From assembly GCA_033064195.1 (NCBI GenBank), contig JARBJD010000517.1, positions 1 to 38,105 on the forward strand: DNA of 38,105 nt, read 5' to 3'. This document shows positions 1 through 10,319 of the stretch, in pieces. Each line of letters starts with the position of its first letter. Positions within the stretch are counted from its first letter, which is position 1. The notes below the pieces were generated by a model that worked only from the letters and a program-made list of their open reading frames with translations, was not told where the DNA came from and ran no database searches. The stretch comes from Blattamonas nauphoetae. Lineage: Eukaryota; Preaxostyla; Oxymonadida. The translations under genes and the position numbers were made by a program.

Positions 1-4
1 ATGA

Positions 5-184
5 AAGAGACCTGAAAAATACTTATCAAACGTGCCCGCGCATTTCGTCTTTCAAGCGGACGAGTCACAATATCATGGATACGAAGACGACTTTGAGGTC
101 TTCGTGCTTGCTGAAAAAATCGACGGCCGATCTCTCTATCCACAATGTCGACAGAGAAAAGAATCACAAACCTGGCTTGCGTGA
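5..184 (+). pseudogene. Possible remnant of a terminal repeat-protein domain
   Basis: A short open stretch ends in TGA at 182-184. Its translation has the pattern of the repeat domain found in the genes at 522, 3641, 21092, 23375 and 29059: an NVP-type turn, an aromatic-rich strand, a YEDDFEVFV-like strand, a G, and a basic tail. It is richer in G+C than its surroundings, and no start is visible inside the window. It could be the last repeat of a related gene belonging to a neighbouring element. The similarity is by pattern only and chance is not excluded. Confidence 0.3.
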
Positions 185-505
185 GCCTTGATGGAAGGAG
201 CCTTCTTCCGTACTTCGTTGTCCCAGAGTAGTGGTATAAGCGAAATGGGAACCAAACTGGCATAGGTGATACTCCTAGGAAATTGGACGAGAAATCATTT
301 TGAATCTCAGAGCCAATTGATTTTTTGTTAATATGACTCATTCTAATTTCCATCTCACTTACTACTGAAAATATTGACATTTCAGAGTAGTCAATATTGG
401 CCGTAAATTCAAAATAAAGGCGAAAAACGGACCTCTTGAAAAGTGTCTTTTTTGGAAGCAAATTTTGAGTACTTTTAGAAACAACGTCGATTTCTTTTAT
501 TCAAT

Positions 506-521
506 TTTTAATTTGTATAAA
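506..521 (+). promoter_or_regulatory. A/T promoter box before the repeat-protein gene
   Basis: TTTTTAATTTGTATAAA runs directly into the ATG at 522. The same box precedes 3641, 29059, 29492, 21550 and 21081, so it is likely a shared promoter or start signal of the terminal genes. Confidence 0.55.
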
Positions 522-1109
522 ATGAGCAGCGTCTTGACACCAACACAACTACTGGAATTTTGGACAAAGAAGATTTGAAAATGAAATCACCTCCAACTCT
601 CAATCGACAAGGAACAACATATCTCACAGGAAGCACTTTCGAATACTATCTCGAAGAGAAACCAGATGAAACTTATCAAGTGTACGTCAATAGTTTCGTC
701 AAAGGATACAGACCACATCTGAATCGTCAGAAATATCTTCGACCAGCAAATCGTTGCACAAAGAGAAGCTTATTGAATCAATGAAAATGAAAATTGTGAA
801 CTCATTTCTGAATACACTCATTCAAGTACTCCAGTAACATATCGACACGAAGGAATTGAATGGATAGTGATCCCATCAAAATGGATGAAAGGATTCAGAA
901 CTCATCAGAACAAACGAAAACGATACACAATCGTTTGTTGAAAATGAATTGAAAAAGAGAATTGTGAACTCATTGGAACATACACAAAGGTACTTGAGCC
1001 ATTCAAATGGCGCGATTTACGAACAAAGAATGAGTATTACGTTCGCTTGGACAATTGGTTGTATTTTGGAGACCGTCCTCACTTGAGAAAGTACCACGAA
1101 AGGTCATGA
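522..1109 (+). pseudogene. Terminal three-repeat protein gene (decayed)
   Basis: This is the plus-strand counterpart of the open gene at 23375-23968, in the mirror position at the other end of the left Polinton. It encodes three copies of a domain of about 55-60 residues, each ending in a G-x-R-P-H-L-like turn followed by a basic tail (for example FVKGYRPHLNRQKY). The start at 522 follows the A/T box immediately and matches the start of the other copy (both read LTPTQLLE soon after the Met). It is broken, with a few breaks. The function is unknown. The layout of aromatic strands around a conserved W/F and G-x-x-x-H loosely recalls small treble-clef or NUMOD-type DNA-binding repeats, but without cysteines. 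That is inference. Confidence 0.6.
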
Positions 1110-3620
1110 AAATACTGAAAATCTATTTTGACCACAAATCAGTCGAATCCAATGTGAGAACCATTTCGAAAAGTCTACAAAATTTAAAATCTCGGGGACA
1201 CTGTCGGTCCTCGATCAAAACAATCCTGATGAAAATCGGTTTAGAATTCGTCGAACTGTGTACCGAACTTAGGTAGAAAAAGTGACGAAAAGTCGATGTT
1301 CGGATTTCGCCACTATGAACCGCTTTATGGCTCAAATTGTGTTCAAACACGTTTGATTGTGACGGAAATCATTTTGAAAGGTAGGATTTTCGATAAAAAA
1401 CACTTTCTGAAAAAAAAGTTTGATCCGACCCATATCCATGGTCAAAATCTCGAAATTTTTTCTGGGAGGTTTGGACTTTCAGGACTATCATTTTCTGGAC
1501 CGCTTTCGTCCCCTATTAACGTTTTTACACTCCATTTCCTTCCCCGACGTCAGGTGACGATTCGGTGGATCTCGACATTTGGGCGATTCTAAATCAAAAC
1601 TTGCATGCGTCTCCCTTTCGTCTTGAAGTTGAAGATCTCCCAGAAATCCTCCCAGTTCACAGGTCCAGCCACTATCGACATCATAAAGGTTTGATATTCA
1701 ACTTTTCTTCATTCTCGCGTGATATCTTTCCGATTCAAAGTTCAGGCTCCTTCTCACCATCCAACTTTATTTGATTATGAATCTAGATGATCCGACCCGT
1801 CTCAACCAGCGTATTGGATGTAGATCAGACTGTATGTATTGTTTTTGTTCTCATGTGCTGAAACTCAGCACTTTTTGTCTCGTCGCAAATCAAATCTCAG
1901 GAGCCATAAGGATCTCTCAAGAATCGCATGATTGAACGTTTTGGACTGTTTTCGCTCTATTTCTCCTTTTGTTTCAGCAATTTCTCGTTGTAAACCGTCA
2001 AATTCGATTCACTCTTTTCGATCTTCCTCCCACTGCTACAGTTCCTCTCATGCTCGTTTTTCCTTCACAATTTATCACAAACCGCATCGTCCGGATACTT
2101 TCTGAAATTTCCAAGACTAATCTTATCAAGTCTGTTGAATATGTCTCCTCGAACAGTTTGTGACTTTTTCTCAATAGATGACCTTGTGTTGGTTCTTTCA
2201 CACAGAATGAGCTTTTCCTTCGTTTTCCATCATTTATCTCTTTTTGAACTTGTTCTGTGATAAAAGTGTGCAAAATTGTCTTCAACAAAAATGACGATAT
2301 CGAACGCGATCGAACTTTAATTCCACTAATTTTCCTGTTTTCTGTCTATTACACAGGTGAACGGTAATTGGGCAAAAATATTTTTGGTGACGCACATTAG
2401 TGTAACACAAGTTTTCATTCAGAATCGCCCATTTGTCACCACAAGTTTCGGACACTTTTCATGAATTTTCACATTTCACTACTTTCACTTCATTTACTCC
2501 GTTATTACATCATTTTAACGAACATAAGTCGACGCGAGACGTATAGCGCATTTCCTTAGTTTCATTTTGTTGGTTCTTCACTTCACCGTTTTGACGACTC
2601 TTTTCTTCACAACTTGCACACTATTAGATTTTGCCCCGATTTTCACATATTGCGCCTTCTTTCTCGTTGTTAGAGGAAGGTGTGCTCAAATTTTCAGAAT
2701 TTTTGTCGGATAGTTGTCTCAAAATTTCACTTTTTGATTCGTCATTTCACAGCTTTTCACAGTGTTTGCATGTTTGAACACCACTTCAGCCCCTTCTTTT
2801 CATCATTCTCTCCACATTTCACATATGATCTGTTCATCATTCCTCTTCATTTTGCTCAATTCACTTCCATTTTGTGGGCCGTTCTCACTTCACTAGCACA
2901 TCATTTTAGTCAACTTTTCATCACTTTTTCACAAAACAGAGTAAAAGAAAGCGAAACAACCAACAATGAAACGGGCAAGTATGAAACTGAGAGGGAAATT
3001 GACGATCGTGAAAACTGTGTGAAATGTGACACCAATAGTGAAAATGTCGCTTGTGTTCTCGGTTTTCTCTCTTAAAACAACAAAATGATTCAGAAAAGTA
3101 TGTGAAATGATGAAGATTACGGAAAAATTCCGAGATATGAAGTGAGCCGTTGAAAGTGAGATCTCGGTAAAAGTCCGGAATCTTCACTTAACGGAAATTA
3201 GTGTGTTGTATTGGAGAAAAAGTTTGAACGAACTGAGTATGAATGAAGTGGTTAAAAATAGTAAACAACGAGAAAACGAAGACGGAAGTAAGGTCAAAAA
3301 CGAAACAATAACAAGTGAAAATGAAGTGACAATTCGGTTGAAACTAGTGAAAACAGAGCTGAAATAAGAAGAAAATGATGTCGATATGGTGAAGAATGCA
3401 TACTTTTACCGAGATCTGGACCCGGTTGTGAAACCTCAAATATCTCTGCAAAAGTTCGGAAAATCCAAAACGAAGCATACGATCATGATCTCCAACTTCA
3501 GAAGAATCCAAACGCGAAGAATTAGAACGAAAGCATAGTTGAGAAAAGTGATCGAACCCATTGATCCTCGTTTCTGGTGAAAATCCAAAACTGAGAAAAC
3601 AACGGAAGAATTTTCATTTT
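1110..3620. other. Non-coding terminal spacer with strand-composition switch
   Basis: No convincing gene is present. About 1140-1470 aligns with 26090-26440 of the other copy. About 1480-2450 is unremarkable AT-rich sequence. From about 2460 to 2940 the plus strand is pyrimidine-rich with repeated TTCACTTCA-like words. From about 2940 to 3560 it is purine-rich with the complementary TGAAGTGA-like words (3138, 3244, 3320). Open frames here (for example 2680-3075) have low-complexity F/S/H-rich translations and look non-coding. Confidence 0.5.
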
Positions 3621-3640
3621 GAATTTTTAATTTGTATTAA

Positions 3641-4679
3641 ATGAATCCAACTGAGATGTACAGGGAAAGACGTCGAGTATGTTCGGAACAAGCATTAATT
3701 CAATCAATGAGAGAAGAGAACTGTTCGCTAGTCTCTGAGTATGTCAGAAAGAATGTCCCGGTGACGTATGTTCATGAGGGAATCAAAATTTTAATTTCAA
3801 TGAAAGAGCAACCAAAAATGAATCGACAAAAATACAATTCACAAATGATTGAGAAAATGATTGATCATAATCTCTCGACGATCAGTGAGAATTCATCAGT
3901 GATAGACTCACTTCAAAGACAACAGAAGCACAGCAGACAGCAGCGTATCTTCAATCCAAAAGTGGTGAGCACAAATGGATCGATCACTTGTTCAGCTGGT
4001 ATTACAACACCAGCAATCGGAGGATTGATAAATGTGAATGGAGCTGAATTGGAATATATCAGAGGGATCACTTCCGAAGTATCCTGGCACTTATCCATCA
4101 TCAACATTTAAGTCTGGCATTTCAATCTCACAATCAATTTCAGAAACTTCAGGAATTCAGTTCAATGGTGATGGCATCGTAATGTGGTCACCATGTGACT
4201 CACCAGCATTGTATTACTACGATGAGGACACAGGTTCAGGAGTGTTTTCAATATCCACAACAGGAAGTTTTTCTCAACTGTCAGACAGAAGAGTGAAAAG
4301 AAATATTGAACCATACCCCGATGTTCTCGAACAACTGAATAAAGTTGAAATTGTGAAGTATCAATTCAACACATTCGACTCGAAGATCAACAAAGTGACA
4401 AAGCAAATCGAGAATGAGACTGATGAAGAACACTTGAAGAACTGCAAAGAGAAATGTGAATGCTTGAAGAAGGAAAGTGAGAAGAAACACATTGGTGTGA
4501 TTGCACAACAGATCCAAGAAATATTCCCAGAAGTTGTGAATGATTCCAATCCAGATTGTCTTCAAGTTGATTATGCAGAACTCTCTTGCTTCTGTATCAA
4601 AGCCATACAGGAACTGAGTAGCATTGTCGGGCAACAACAGACACTCATCAATGAACTAGTACAAAAGATAATTCCCTGA
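3641..4679 (+). pseudogene. Fibre-like protein with C-terminal Peptidase_S74 chaperone domain (decayed)
   Basis: The C-terminal half reads as an intramolecular chaperone (Peptidase_S74, ICA) domain: the hallmark LSDRRVKRNI, then LNKVEIVKYQF, HIGVIAQQIQEIFPEVV, LQVDYAEL and a C-terminal helix. In phage tail spikes and some eukaryotic membrane proteins this domain drives trimer folding and cuts itself off just before the S-D dyad. Before it lies a G/S/T-rich, beta-like stretch typical of fibre shafts. The first 50 or so residues match the terminal repeat protein at 29059 (MNPTE, the ALIQSMREENCSLVSEYV block), so the gene begins inside the terminal repeat. The start at 3641 follows the A/T box directly. 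It is broken, with about one break. Its likely role is a particle attachment fibre, inferred from the domain. Confidence 0.7.
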
Positions 4680-4729
4680 TCGAAACAATGACTAATACTC
4701 CAACATGAGATCAACAAGGAATTCATAGT

Positions 4730-5102
4730 ACTCTTTGGTTATTTTTCCATTGATTGTCTCCGTTGTTTCCATCTCCAATTGATTCACCAGAACTGTCTTT
4801 AAACCAGATCTTCACTATGGACTGTCGAGTGCTTAATTCCCACTTCTTTCGCTTCGCAATCTGTTCGTTGCAGAAAGCAACAAACGAGTCATTGAATGCA
4901 TCAGTCTGGATCCAATCACCATGGATTGTGATGTGCTGAGGAATGTCTTTGAGATGACAGTTGAGTTCCCAGTCATCTCTTCTTTCACATGGATGAGTTT
5001 ACAGTCGAGAAATGAACATATTTTTGGTTTCGAGAATTGGTAAAAATCAGGAGGGAGTTGAGCAGTGTGAGAATTCTGAATTGAGAAATAACGTTTGACC
5101 AT
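4730..5102 (-). pseudogene. Small unknown Polinton gene (decayed)
   Basis: A minus-strand gene starts at 5102 (MVKRYFSIQ). A TTTTATTTTGTAGAAATCACAAATG-type leader precedes it, like the one before the genes at 13413 and 37312. It lies between the fibre gene, with which it converges, and the second capsid-type gene. It contains a cysteine-bearing segment (ICSFLDCKLIHVKEE) but no family I recognise. It is broken, with at least one break, and its 3' limit is approximate. The position among structural genes suggests a minor particle component, which is inference only. Confidence 0.45.
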
Positions 5103-5170
5103 TTGTGATTTCTACAAAATAAAATATTCAATTTAGTAATATGACTCTGTCATTCTAGAAATGCTATGCA

Positions 5171-6859
5171 TTAATACCCTCTCTTCACTTCTTCATAAGC
5201 TTCTTGGAGTCGACGATCAATGACATATCGAACTCGTGGTTGTCCATTCTCAATCCAGAATAGCCAGTATGTTCGCTTGATGTAGTGCTAGAATTGGTGG
5301 AGGAGGACCTTCTGGAGTTGATGTGAAATATGGATCCAGTTCACCCTGATTGATTGGTGTTCCTCTGAATACAATATTGACTGATTCTGCTGTCGAAATA
5401 CCTTCTTCACCACCAGCGATTTCACTTCGATCTGTTGGAACCATGAAAGTAAAACAAGTTGCATCTGTTACTGGTTTTGTTCTCTTGTAATCCTTTCCTT
5501 TATAGTCAAACACACGAGTTGAACAAATTGAATTCTCAAACTCTTCCGTTGCGGAACAACCAATGAAATCACCATTCACCATCATCATTTGATAAAACTC
5601 TGGTGATATTGTTGACATTGGGAAATTGGGATCATTATGTCCAAGCATTTCGAAGTGACCAACATAATGAGGATTTCTGAAGACTGTACACTCATTTGGT
5701 CTATCGGGGAATAAGCACATTAGATTCATGAGATTGTTGAGTTTGATACTGATGTTTGATCTCACTCCCATTGCTGTTGCTTTTGATTGAAATGATTGAG
5801 TGTCAATTCTTTCTGCTTTCAAGACGTACAATGTCTTTGAATACATGTTGAAGAGGGATTGTTTTGTTGCATCAGTGATTTGATATCCGTAACAAATAGT
5901 TGAGACTTTATCAACTGATGAAGAAAGAACAGTGCAGGTGACTTCTTTGGTCAATATCTCTGCGACGGCAGTGCTAGGTGCCTTATAAGTGAATTTATCG
6001 CTAACTTTCAGAACTGGATTTCCAATTTGTGTAAATTCCTGTGTTACGGGAGAAAATTCTCCCTCAGACATCAAAAATGCGTTGGATAGATCCGAAAGGG
6101 TTGTCAAGTCTTTATCTGGAAACACTTCACGGAACCTTCGGTTGATTTTCGAATGACAGTTGAAGTTTGAATAGGACAATACACAAGTGAATCTGTTGTC
6201 AAATGAAATCTCAAACGTAAATTACCAAAGATGGAATTTGGATATTGGTCAAAGGTACTCAGTGGAAGGAGATTCACAAATGGAATAACGAGTGGAATTG
6301 TCGCAGTGATTTCTTTTTGGCCTCTATTGATTGGGACAAAATAGAATCCACACACACTCTGATCCATTCTCTGAACATTTTCCCACAGACTGTAGCAGTG
6401 CTTCATATTGTTTTTCTCTTCGTACGACTTGAATGTGTGATACAGAAAAGATTCATGAATGTGATTGTTCTGAAGTGAATTGTCAATAATGTTTCCATGA
6501 CTGTCGACGAGTCTCATATCTCGAATTGCATCTGAAGATGATTTATATCCAAAGAACATTCCGTGTAGTCCGACGTAAGCTCCCGAGTCACCAACCTGAT
6601 GAAAATTTGGAACAGTGATCGTTAGATCAATTCGCAAATGACTCTTCGCAAACTCAGTCACATCATGACCATCATAACACAATGGAACTTCAATCTCATC
6701 TCCGATTCTGCAAGGCATAGGTGGATTTGTTGGATGCACTTCCTGAATTGAATACACATGAGGTTCTGAATCCCATTGTTTTGGCAGATATGATTGCACT
6801 TCAATTTGCTCAATTAATGTCGATGTTGGTTTGGATTGATTTGATCTGAAACTTCTCAT
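5171..6859 (-). pseudogene. Capsid-type protein, paralogue 2 (decayed)
   Basis: About 560 codons. It is clearly paralogous to the upstream gene at 6943-8801. Shared blocks include a basic-I/V-R-D-M/L stretch, KHC followed by a conserved W, D-x-S-V-x-G-x-Y-x-x-P, a run of I-P-L/V-x-I strands, YPxxxFGxLxLxxH, and near the C-terminus a Q-G-x-L-D-x-Y turn. The length, beta-rich character and place among structural genes fit a jelly-roll capsid protein of the Polinton/virophage type. I cannot confirm the fold from sequence alone. The start follows a TTTTTATTTTTCTATAAATG box. It is broken, with about two breaks. It may be a second major capsid protein or a diverged partner such as a penton. Confidence 0.6.
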
Positions 6860-6880
6860 TTATAGAAAAATAAAAATACA
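6860..6880 (-). promoter_or_regulatory. TATAAATG promoter box before capsid paralogue 2
   Basis: On the minus strand TTTTTATTTTTCTATAA abuts the ATG at 6859. The same sequence precedes the start at 9485. Confidence 0.55.
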
Positions 6881-6903
6881 ATATCAATAATTTCTTTACT
6901 GTT

Positions 6904-6945
6904 TTGTCTCGCCAGAGGCTTCGAACCCCCCGATGAGAGTCTCTA
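6904..6945 (+). repeat. Copy of the AGAGGCTTCGAACCC micro-repeat
   Basis: The plus strand reads GTCTCGCC then AGAGGCTTCGAACCCCCC, lying at the 3' end of capsid paralogue 1. Close relatives occur at 21488-21530, at 9999-10039 with 12255-12275 and, in reverse, at 36348-36385. A weaker relative is at 13490-13525. Confidence 0.55.
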
Positions 6946-8801
6946 CATGATTCCCAAATCTTTGTGTAACGCTTTCAGTGTGTGATTAGGATAGTACTCA
7001 ACTTTTGGTTCACCATTGCTAGTATCGTAGTACCCACCATGTGGTTGCAGTGGTTGCTAGAATCGGTGCTGGAGGATGTAAATGTTGTCATATCACCACC
7101 ACTATGACTTGGGTTGTATACATTGTAGTATGTGTCGAGATTGCCTTGATAGATTGGATGTGATCTTAAAGTGACAGCAGTATTTCCTCTTGAACTGATG
7201 GAATCATTGCAGTTTGTTGGACATCCACTTCTCTGAGTAGGAAAGCACAGAAGGAAGTCAGTGTTGTCATGAACTGGACGAACTCTTGTCATTGTTTCAT
7301 TGGGATATGTTCCGTCACCAGTGAGTTTCGCTTCAACGAGAGAATCCGTTAGTGACCGCTCCAAATCATCTGGAACAGCTAGGTACGAATCGAGATTGAG
7401 AGTTGATATTGCAAACTGATAGAAGCGAGCTCCAATAGTTGTAGTCGGTTGTTCTGGATAGTACCTGTTTTGTAAAAGTCACTTGGATATTCTTCTGCAT
7501 TGGGTTGTGGAAACAAGTGACTTCATTGTCGTAATGACGGAAGAGAAGCATAATATCCTTTGCATTCACAACAACCATTTGCTGAGTACAATCAATTCCT
7601 GTTGCCGTTGGCGTCTTCTGAAATGGATAGAATGAGATCTTTTCTGCCGGAATTGTTCCAGGACGATTCTGATACATCTCCATGAGTTTCTTTATCGCCC
7701 CATCTTTCATTTTGTATCCAGAACTCATGCAATACACATCATCAATCCGATAGTTTGTGACGTTTAATGAGATGTACTGATCGACAAATTCAGGTTCTGT
7801 TGTCACGACATTGGCTGTTGAACAAACAATGTCTTTGGTAACTGTTGGTTGCAGAAATGATTGACCAATTTGAACAAAGTTCTTTGTGCATGAGGTTACG
7901 AGATTATTCAGAAAGTAGGGACGATGTTGAATACAATTGAGAATTGCTGCTTTAATCGTTGGTGCTGCTGCTGTACCAGTTACGAGTGATGATAGTGTAT
8001 CTTTCAAAGTGAGTTCAGGATTTACAGAACAACAAACAAATGCATCTTCATTCATATGAACACTCAATTTCAAATCGCCAAAGAGACATTTTGGATAGTC
8101 AGTCATCCCTGAGAAAATGAGAAGATCTTCAAGATTAATCGACACACGAATTGGCACATCAATAGTGTCTTGAAACACTCCTGTTCCAGATGTTGTTGTA
8201 AAATCAGAAAGTGGAATATAAACTCCAGCAACCGATTCATCATGATTCCAAGCATTCTGCCAAGGTGTGTGACAATGTTTTCGATTCTCCAATTGACTCT
8301 TCGGTTTTATCATATTGTAAATGTGAGACTCCATTGATACATCATTGTTTGTTGTGCTGATGATTCTCTGATTGTTGTGAAGAACAGTTAGGTCGCGAAA
8401 GATTGATGCTGAATGTTTGAGTCCAACAAAGATGAATATCCTTTCATTCATGTACGATCCAACCATACCAGCTGTAGTTTGCCAATTATTGAGTCTCAGT
8501 GTCGCTGTCATTGTGAACGTGATAAACGAATCATCAATTTGACAAATGTCCTGATTACCAGTCAGTGGAATGATTATCTCTTGTCCTGTGTAGAATCGTG
8601 CATTCTCTGATGGTTTCAATTCTTGAATAGAAGTACTATGTGCCCCATCATTCATTAGGTATTTGATGTGATGTTCGGACATCAGTTGCTGTTGTATTTG
8701 ACCCATGTCATCTCTCGTGTATTTGATTGATCCAGTTGTATTTCCAGTCAGTGATGATGCTCCAGTTCTTTGTTTGTCAGATGTGTGATATGCGAGTTCA
8801 T
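6943..8801 (-). pseudogene. Capsid-type protein, paralogue 1, likely major capsid protein (decayed)
   Basis: About 610 codons, the largest structural gene of the element. It has beta-rich sequence with blocks shared with the gene at 5171-6859: SIFRDL near residue 130, NRKHC then W, DESVAGVYIPL, then DYPKCLFGDLKLSVH, and near the C-terminus IYQGNLDTYY. Size, place and duplication suit a double jelly-roll major capsid protein of a Polinton, but that fold is inferred. The start at 8801 follows a TTTTTATTTTTGTTAAAATG box, the usual arrangement in this element. The last codons reach the micro-repeat near 6943. It is broken, with about two or three breaks. Confidence 0.6.
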
Positions 8802-8837
8802 TTTAACAAAAATAAAAATTACATTTATGCTTTAACT

Positions 8838-9141
8838 CTAGTTACTTTTTCTTTTTGGTTTCTTCGCTTTCGGCTTCAGCTTTTCTTCCAGTTTCAGTAT
8901 TTCTCCTCTGAGCTTGTTCGCAACTGTTGTGTTTCCTTCATTCATTGCTTGCTCATACTGTGCCATCTTTTCTGCATGGATTTGCTGATCCGATTTCACA
9001 TCTGGTATCATCTCCACTCCTGTCTGTGCAATCTTAGAAATCACAGGTCCAACGAAGGGAATGAAATTCAGAAATGGAGCTCCAACTCTGAGTATATTTT
9101 GCCAACTGCTGCTAATTTGGATAACCAACCTGGTGCCATTT
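8838..9141 (-). pseudogene. Small amphipathic structural protein (decayed)
   Basis: About 100 codons. A hydrophobic amphipathic segment (APFLNFIPFVGPVISKIAQTG) is followed by a charged helix and a very basic C-terminus (KPKAKKPKRKSN). Small proteins with this layout are common in Polintons and adenovirus-like elements, where they are minor capsid, membrane-active or DNA-condensing proteins. The role here is inference. The ATG at 9141 follows the A/T box and begins MAPG, like the neighbour at 9485. The gene appears broken, with about one break. Confidence 0.45.
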
Positions 9142-9176
9142 TAGGAAAATAAAAATATTTGAATACTAGTGAATTA

Positions 9177-9485
9177 TTATCCTTTGAATTGAATTTTGGA
9201 ATTTGACGAGAGTGGCATATCATCATTGGAGTATCGTCCATTTCGAGGTTGTTCGTACTCGATCATCTGTGGTTTTTGTTGACGATTGATCGCTTTGTTT
9301 TGTTGATAAACGTCCATCATTCCTCCTAATCCATTGAGTATTCCACCTGCTGTTTGTCCGAATTTACTGTTCGTTTGAGAGAGCAATCCACCACCGACTT
9401 GAAGCAATGTTGGAGCTAGAGGTTTGATGAATTGAAAGAATTGCTTGCCAATATTTTTGAGTTTGTTGAAACTTCCTGGTGCCAT
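9177..9485 (-). CDS. Small glycine-rich amphipathic structural protein
   Basis: 102 residues, open throughout. MAPGSFNKLKNIGKQFFQF begins an amphipathic helix. A G-rich hydrophobic stretch (LLQVGGGLL, TAGGILNGLGGMM) and a polar Q/N-rich tail follow. This resembles the small amphipathic proteins encoded beside Polinton and adenovirus capsid genes, but no specific family is recognised. The start at 9485 follows TTTTTATTTTTCTATAAATG directly. It lies between the other small MAPG protein and the gene split by the Mutator-like element, all on the same strand with short gaps. Confidence 0.55.
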   Translation of the reverse strand: MAPGSFNKLKNIGKQFFQFIKPLAPTLLQVGGGLLSQTNSKFGQTAGGILNGLGGMMDVYQQNKAINRQQKPQMIEYEQPRNGRYSNDDMPLSSNSKIQFKG

Positions 9486-9507
9486 TTATAGAAAAATAAA
9501 AAATACA
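9486..9507 (-). promoter_or_regulatory. TATAAATG promoter box before the glycine-rich protein
   Basis: On the minus strand a T/A run ending TTTTTCTATAA touches the ATG at 9485. It has the same sequence and spacing as the box before 6859. Confidence 0.55.
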
Positions 9508-10039
9508 ATTCCTTTATAATTTATGCGAGGAAAAAATCTCAGAAGAGATTTCTACCCTAACGGGGTATAGCTTTCGTCAGAGAAATGCCATAATTGAGAA
9601 TAGTGTTGTATGCTTCATTGTAGGCAATACTCATGTCTTTTCCACCAACGAGGATCTTGAATATTGTTCGAAAGATTGGGAGTTTATTCAGACATAAGCA
9701 CTTATCAGACAGGTCATCCAATTCGATCACCACATCGTTGATTCCAGTGAGTGTCGCAATCAGAGCACATAAATCACTTTGGTTTGTGATCAGTTTCTTT
9801 GATGGTTCAATGAGATTATTCAGTAGTTTCTTTTCACAAGCAAATGCATTCTTGTACACCAACAGTAGTTGATCTTTGAATGCTGAAATGTTGGAAGTGT
9901 ATTCCCTCAGTGGAATTGTTCGACTTTGGATCGGAGCTGATGGATATGTCTCCAATGGTGGATCGTATGCACCTCGTTCATTAGTGACCACAGGCTCAGA
10001 GCATACTCTTTCTCTCCCCAAAGGAGGGTTCGAAGCCTC

Positions 10040-10180
10040 GGGTACCTCAATTTTCAGGGGAAAAACTCGATCCCAGGGGAGTATCTCAATCACAGGTGAG
10101 AATCTCGAACACAGGGGAAAATCTCAATCACAGGGGAAAATCTCGGGCCACAGGGGAAGAATGTCATATAACACAAGGAT
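10040..10180 (+). repeat. Left inverted repeat of the MULE
   Basis: 141 bases pairing with 12095-12254. It is built from 18-20 base units of the type CTCAATCACAGGGGAAAAT and ends with a segment around AATGTCATATAACACAAGGA. It has one unit fewer than the right repeat. Confidence 0.85.
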
Positions 10181-10203
10181 TGAAGAAGATAGAAATTTTG
10201 ATC

Positions 10204-10270
10204 ATTAGTGGTTTAGTGGTAATTATGACGGACTTTGAGACGGCGGACCCGGGTTCAATTCCTGTCATCG
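10204..10270 (+). tRNA. tRNA-like sequence (Gln-TTG-like pseudogene or SINE head)
   Basis: An A-box-like TGGTTTAGTGGTAAT is followed, at tRNA spacing, by a loop reading CTTTGAG (apparent anticodon TTG) and a B-box-like GGGTTCAATTCCTG. The T stem pairs at four of five positions, but the acceptor stem does not pair, so it is unlikely to be a working tRNA gene. It lies just inside the left MULE repeat. It could be a captured tRNA fragment, a SINE head, or an internal Pol III promoter. Confidence 0.4.
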
Positions 10271-10319
10271 ACTTTTTTTTTGACTTTTTTGATCTTCCTT
10301 TATTTCTCAGATATATGTG

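Larger units (their letters stand above)
225..3790 (+). repeat. Left terminal region (TIR-like) of the left Polinton
   Basis: This stretch is a diverged direct counterpart of 24067-29210 in the right copy. Shared landmarks are AGAGTAGT (225 and 24067), GAAGCAAATTTT (about 470 and 26035), ATGAAAATCGGTT (about 1230 and 26205), the TTTGATCCGACCCAT box (about 1420 and 26395), a pyrimidine-to-purine strand switch, and the start of the MNPTE repeat-protein gene (3641 and 29059). The match fades near 3790, inside that gene. In the right copy the same sequence leads into the polymerase, whereas here it leads into the fibre gene. That is expected of a terminal repeat present at both ends. The gene at 522-1109 is present here but absent from the right copy. 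Confidence 0.55.

Noticed and set aside
2680-3075. 131-codon plus-strand frame in the terminal spacer (and similar ones at 26744-27055 and 28480-28878)
   Set aside because: Composition is driven by pyrimidine- or purine-rich tracts (F/S/H or K/E-rich), with no counterpart conserved as protein between the copies.
10204-10270. Functional tRNA-Gln gene
   Set aside because: A and B boxes and a TTG loop are present, but the acceptor stem does not pair and the anticodon stem is weak.
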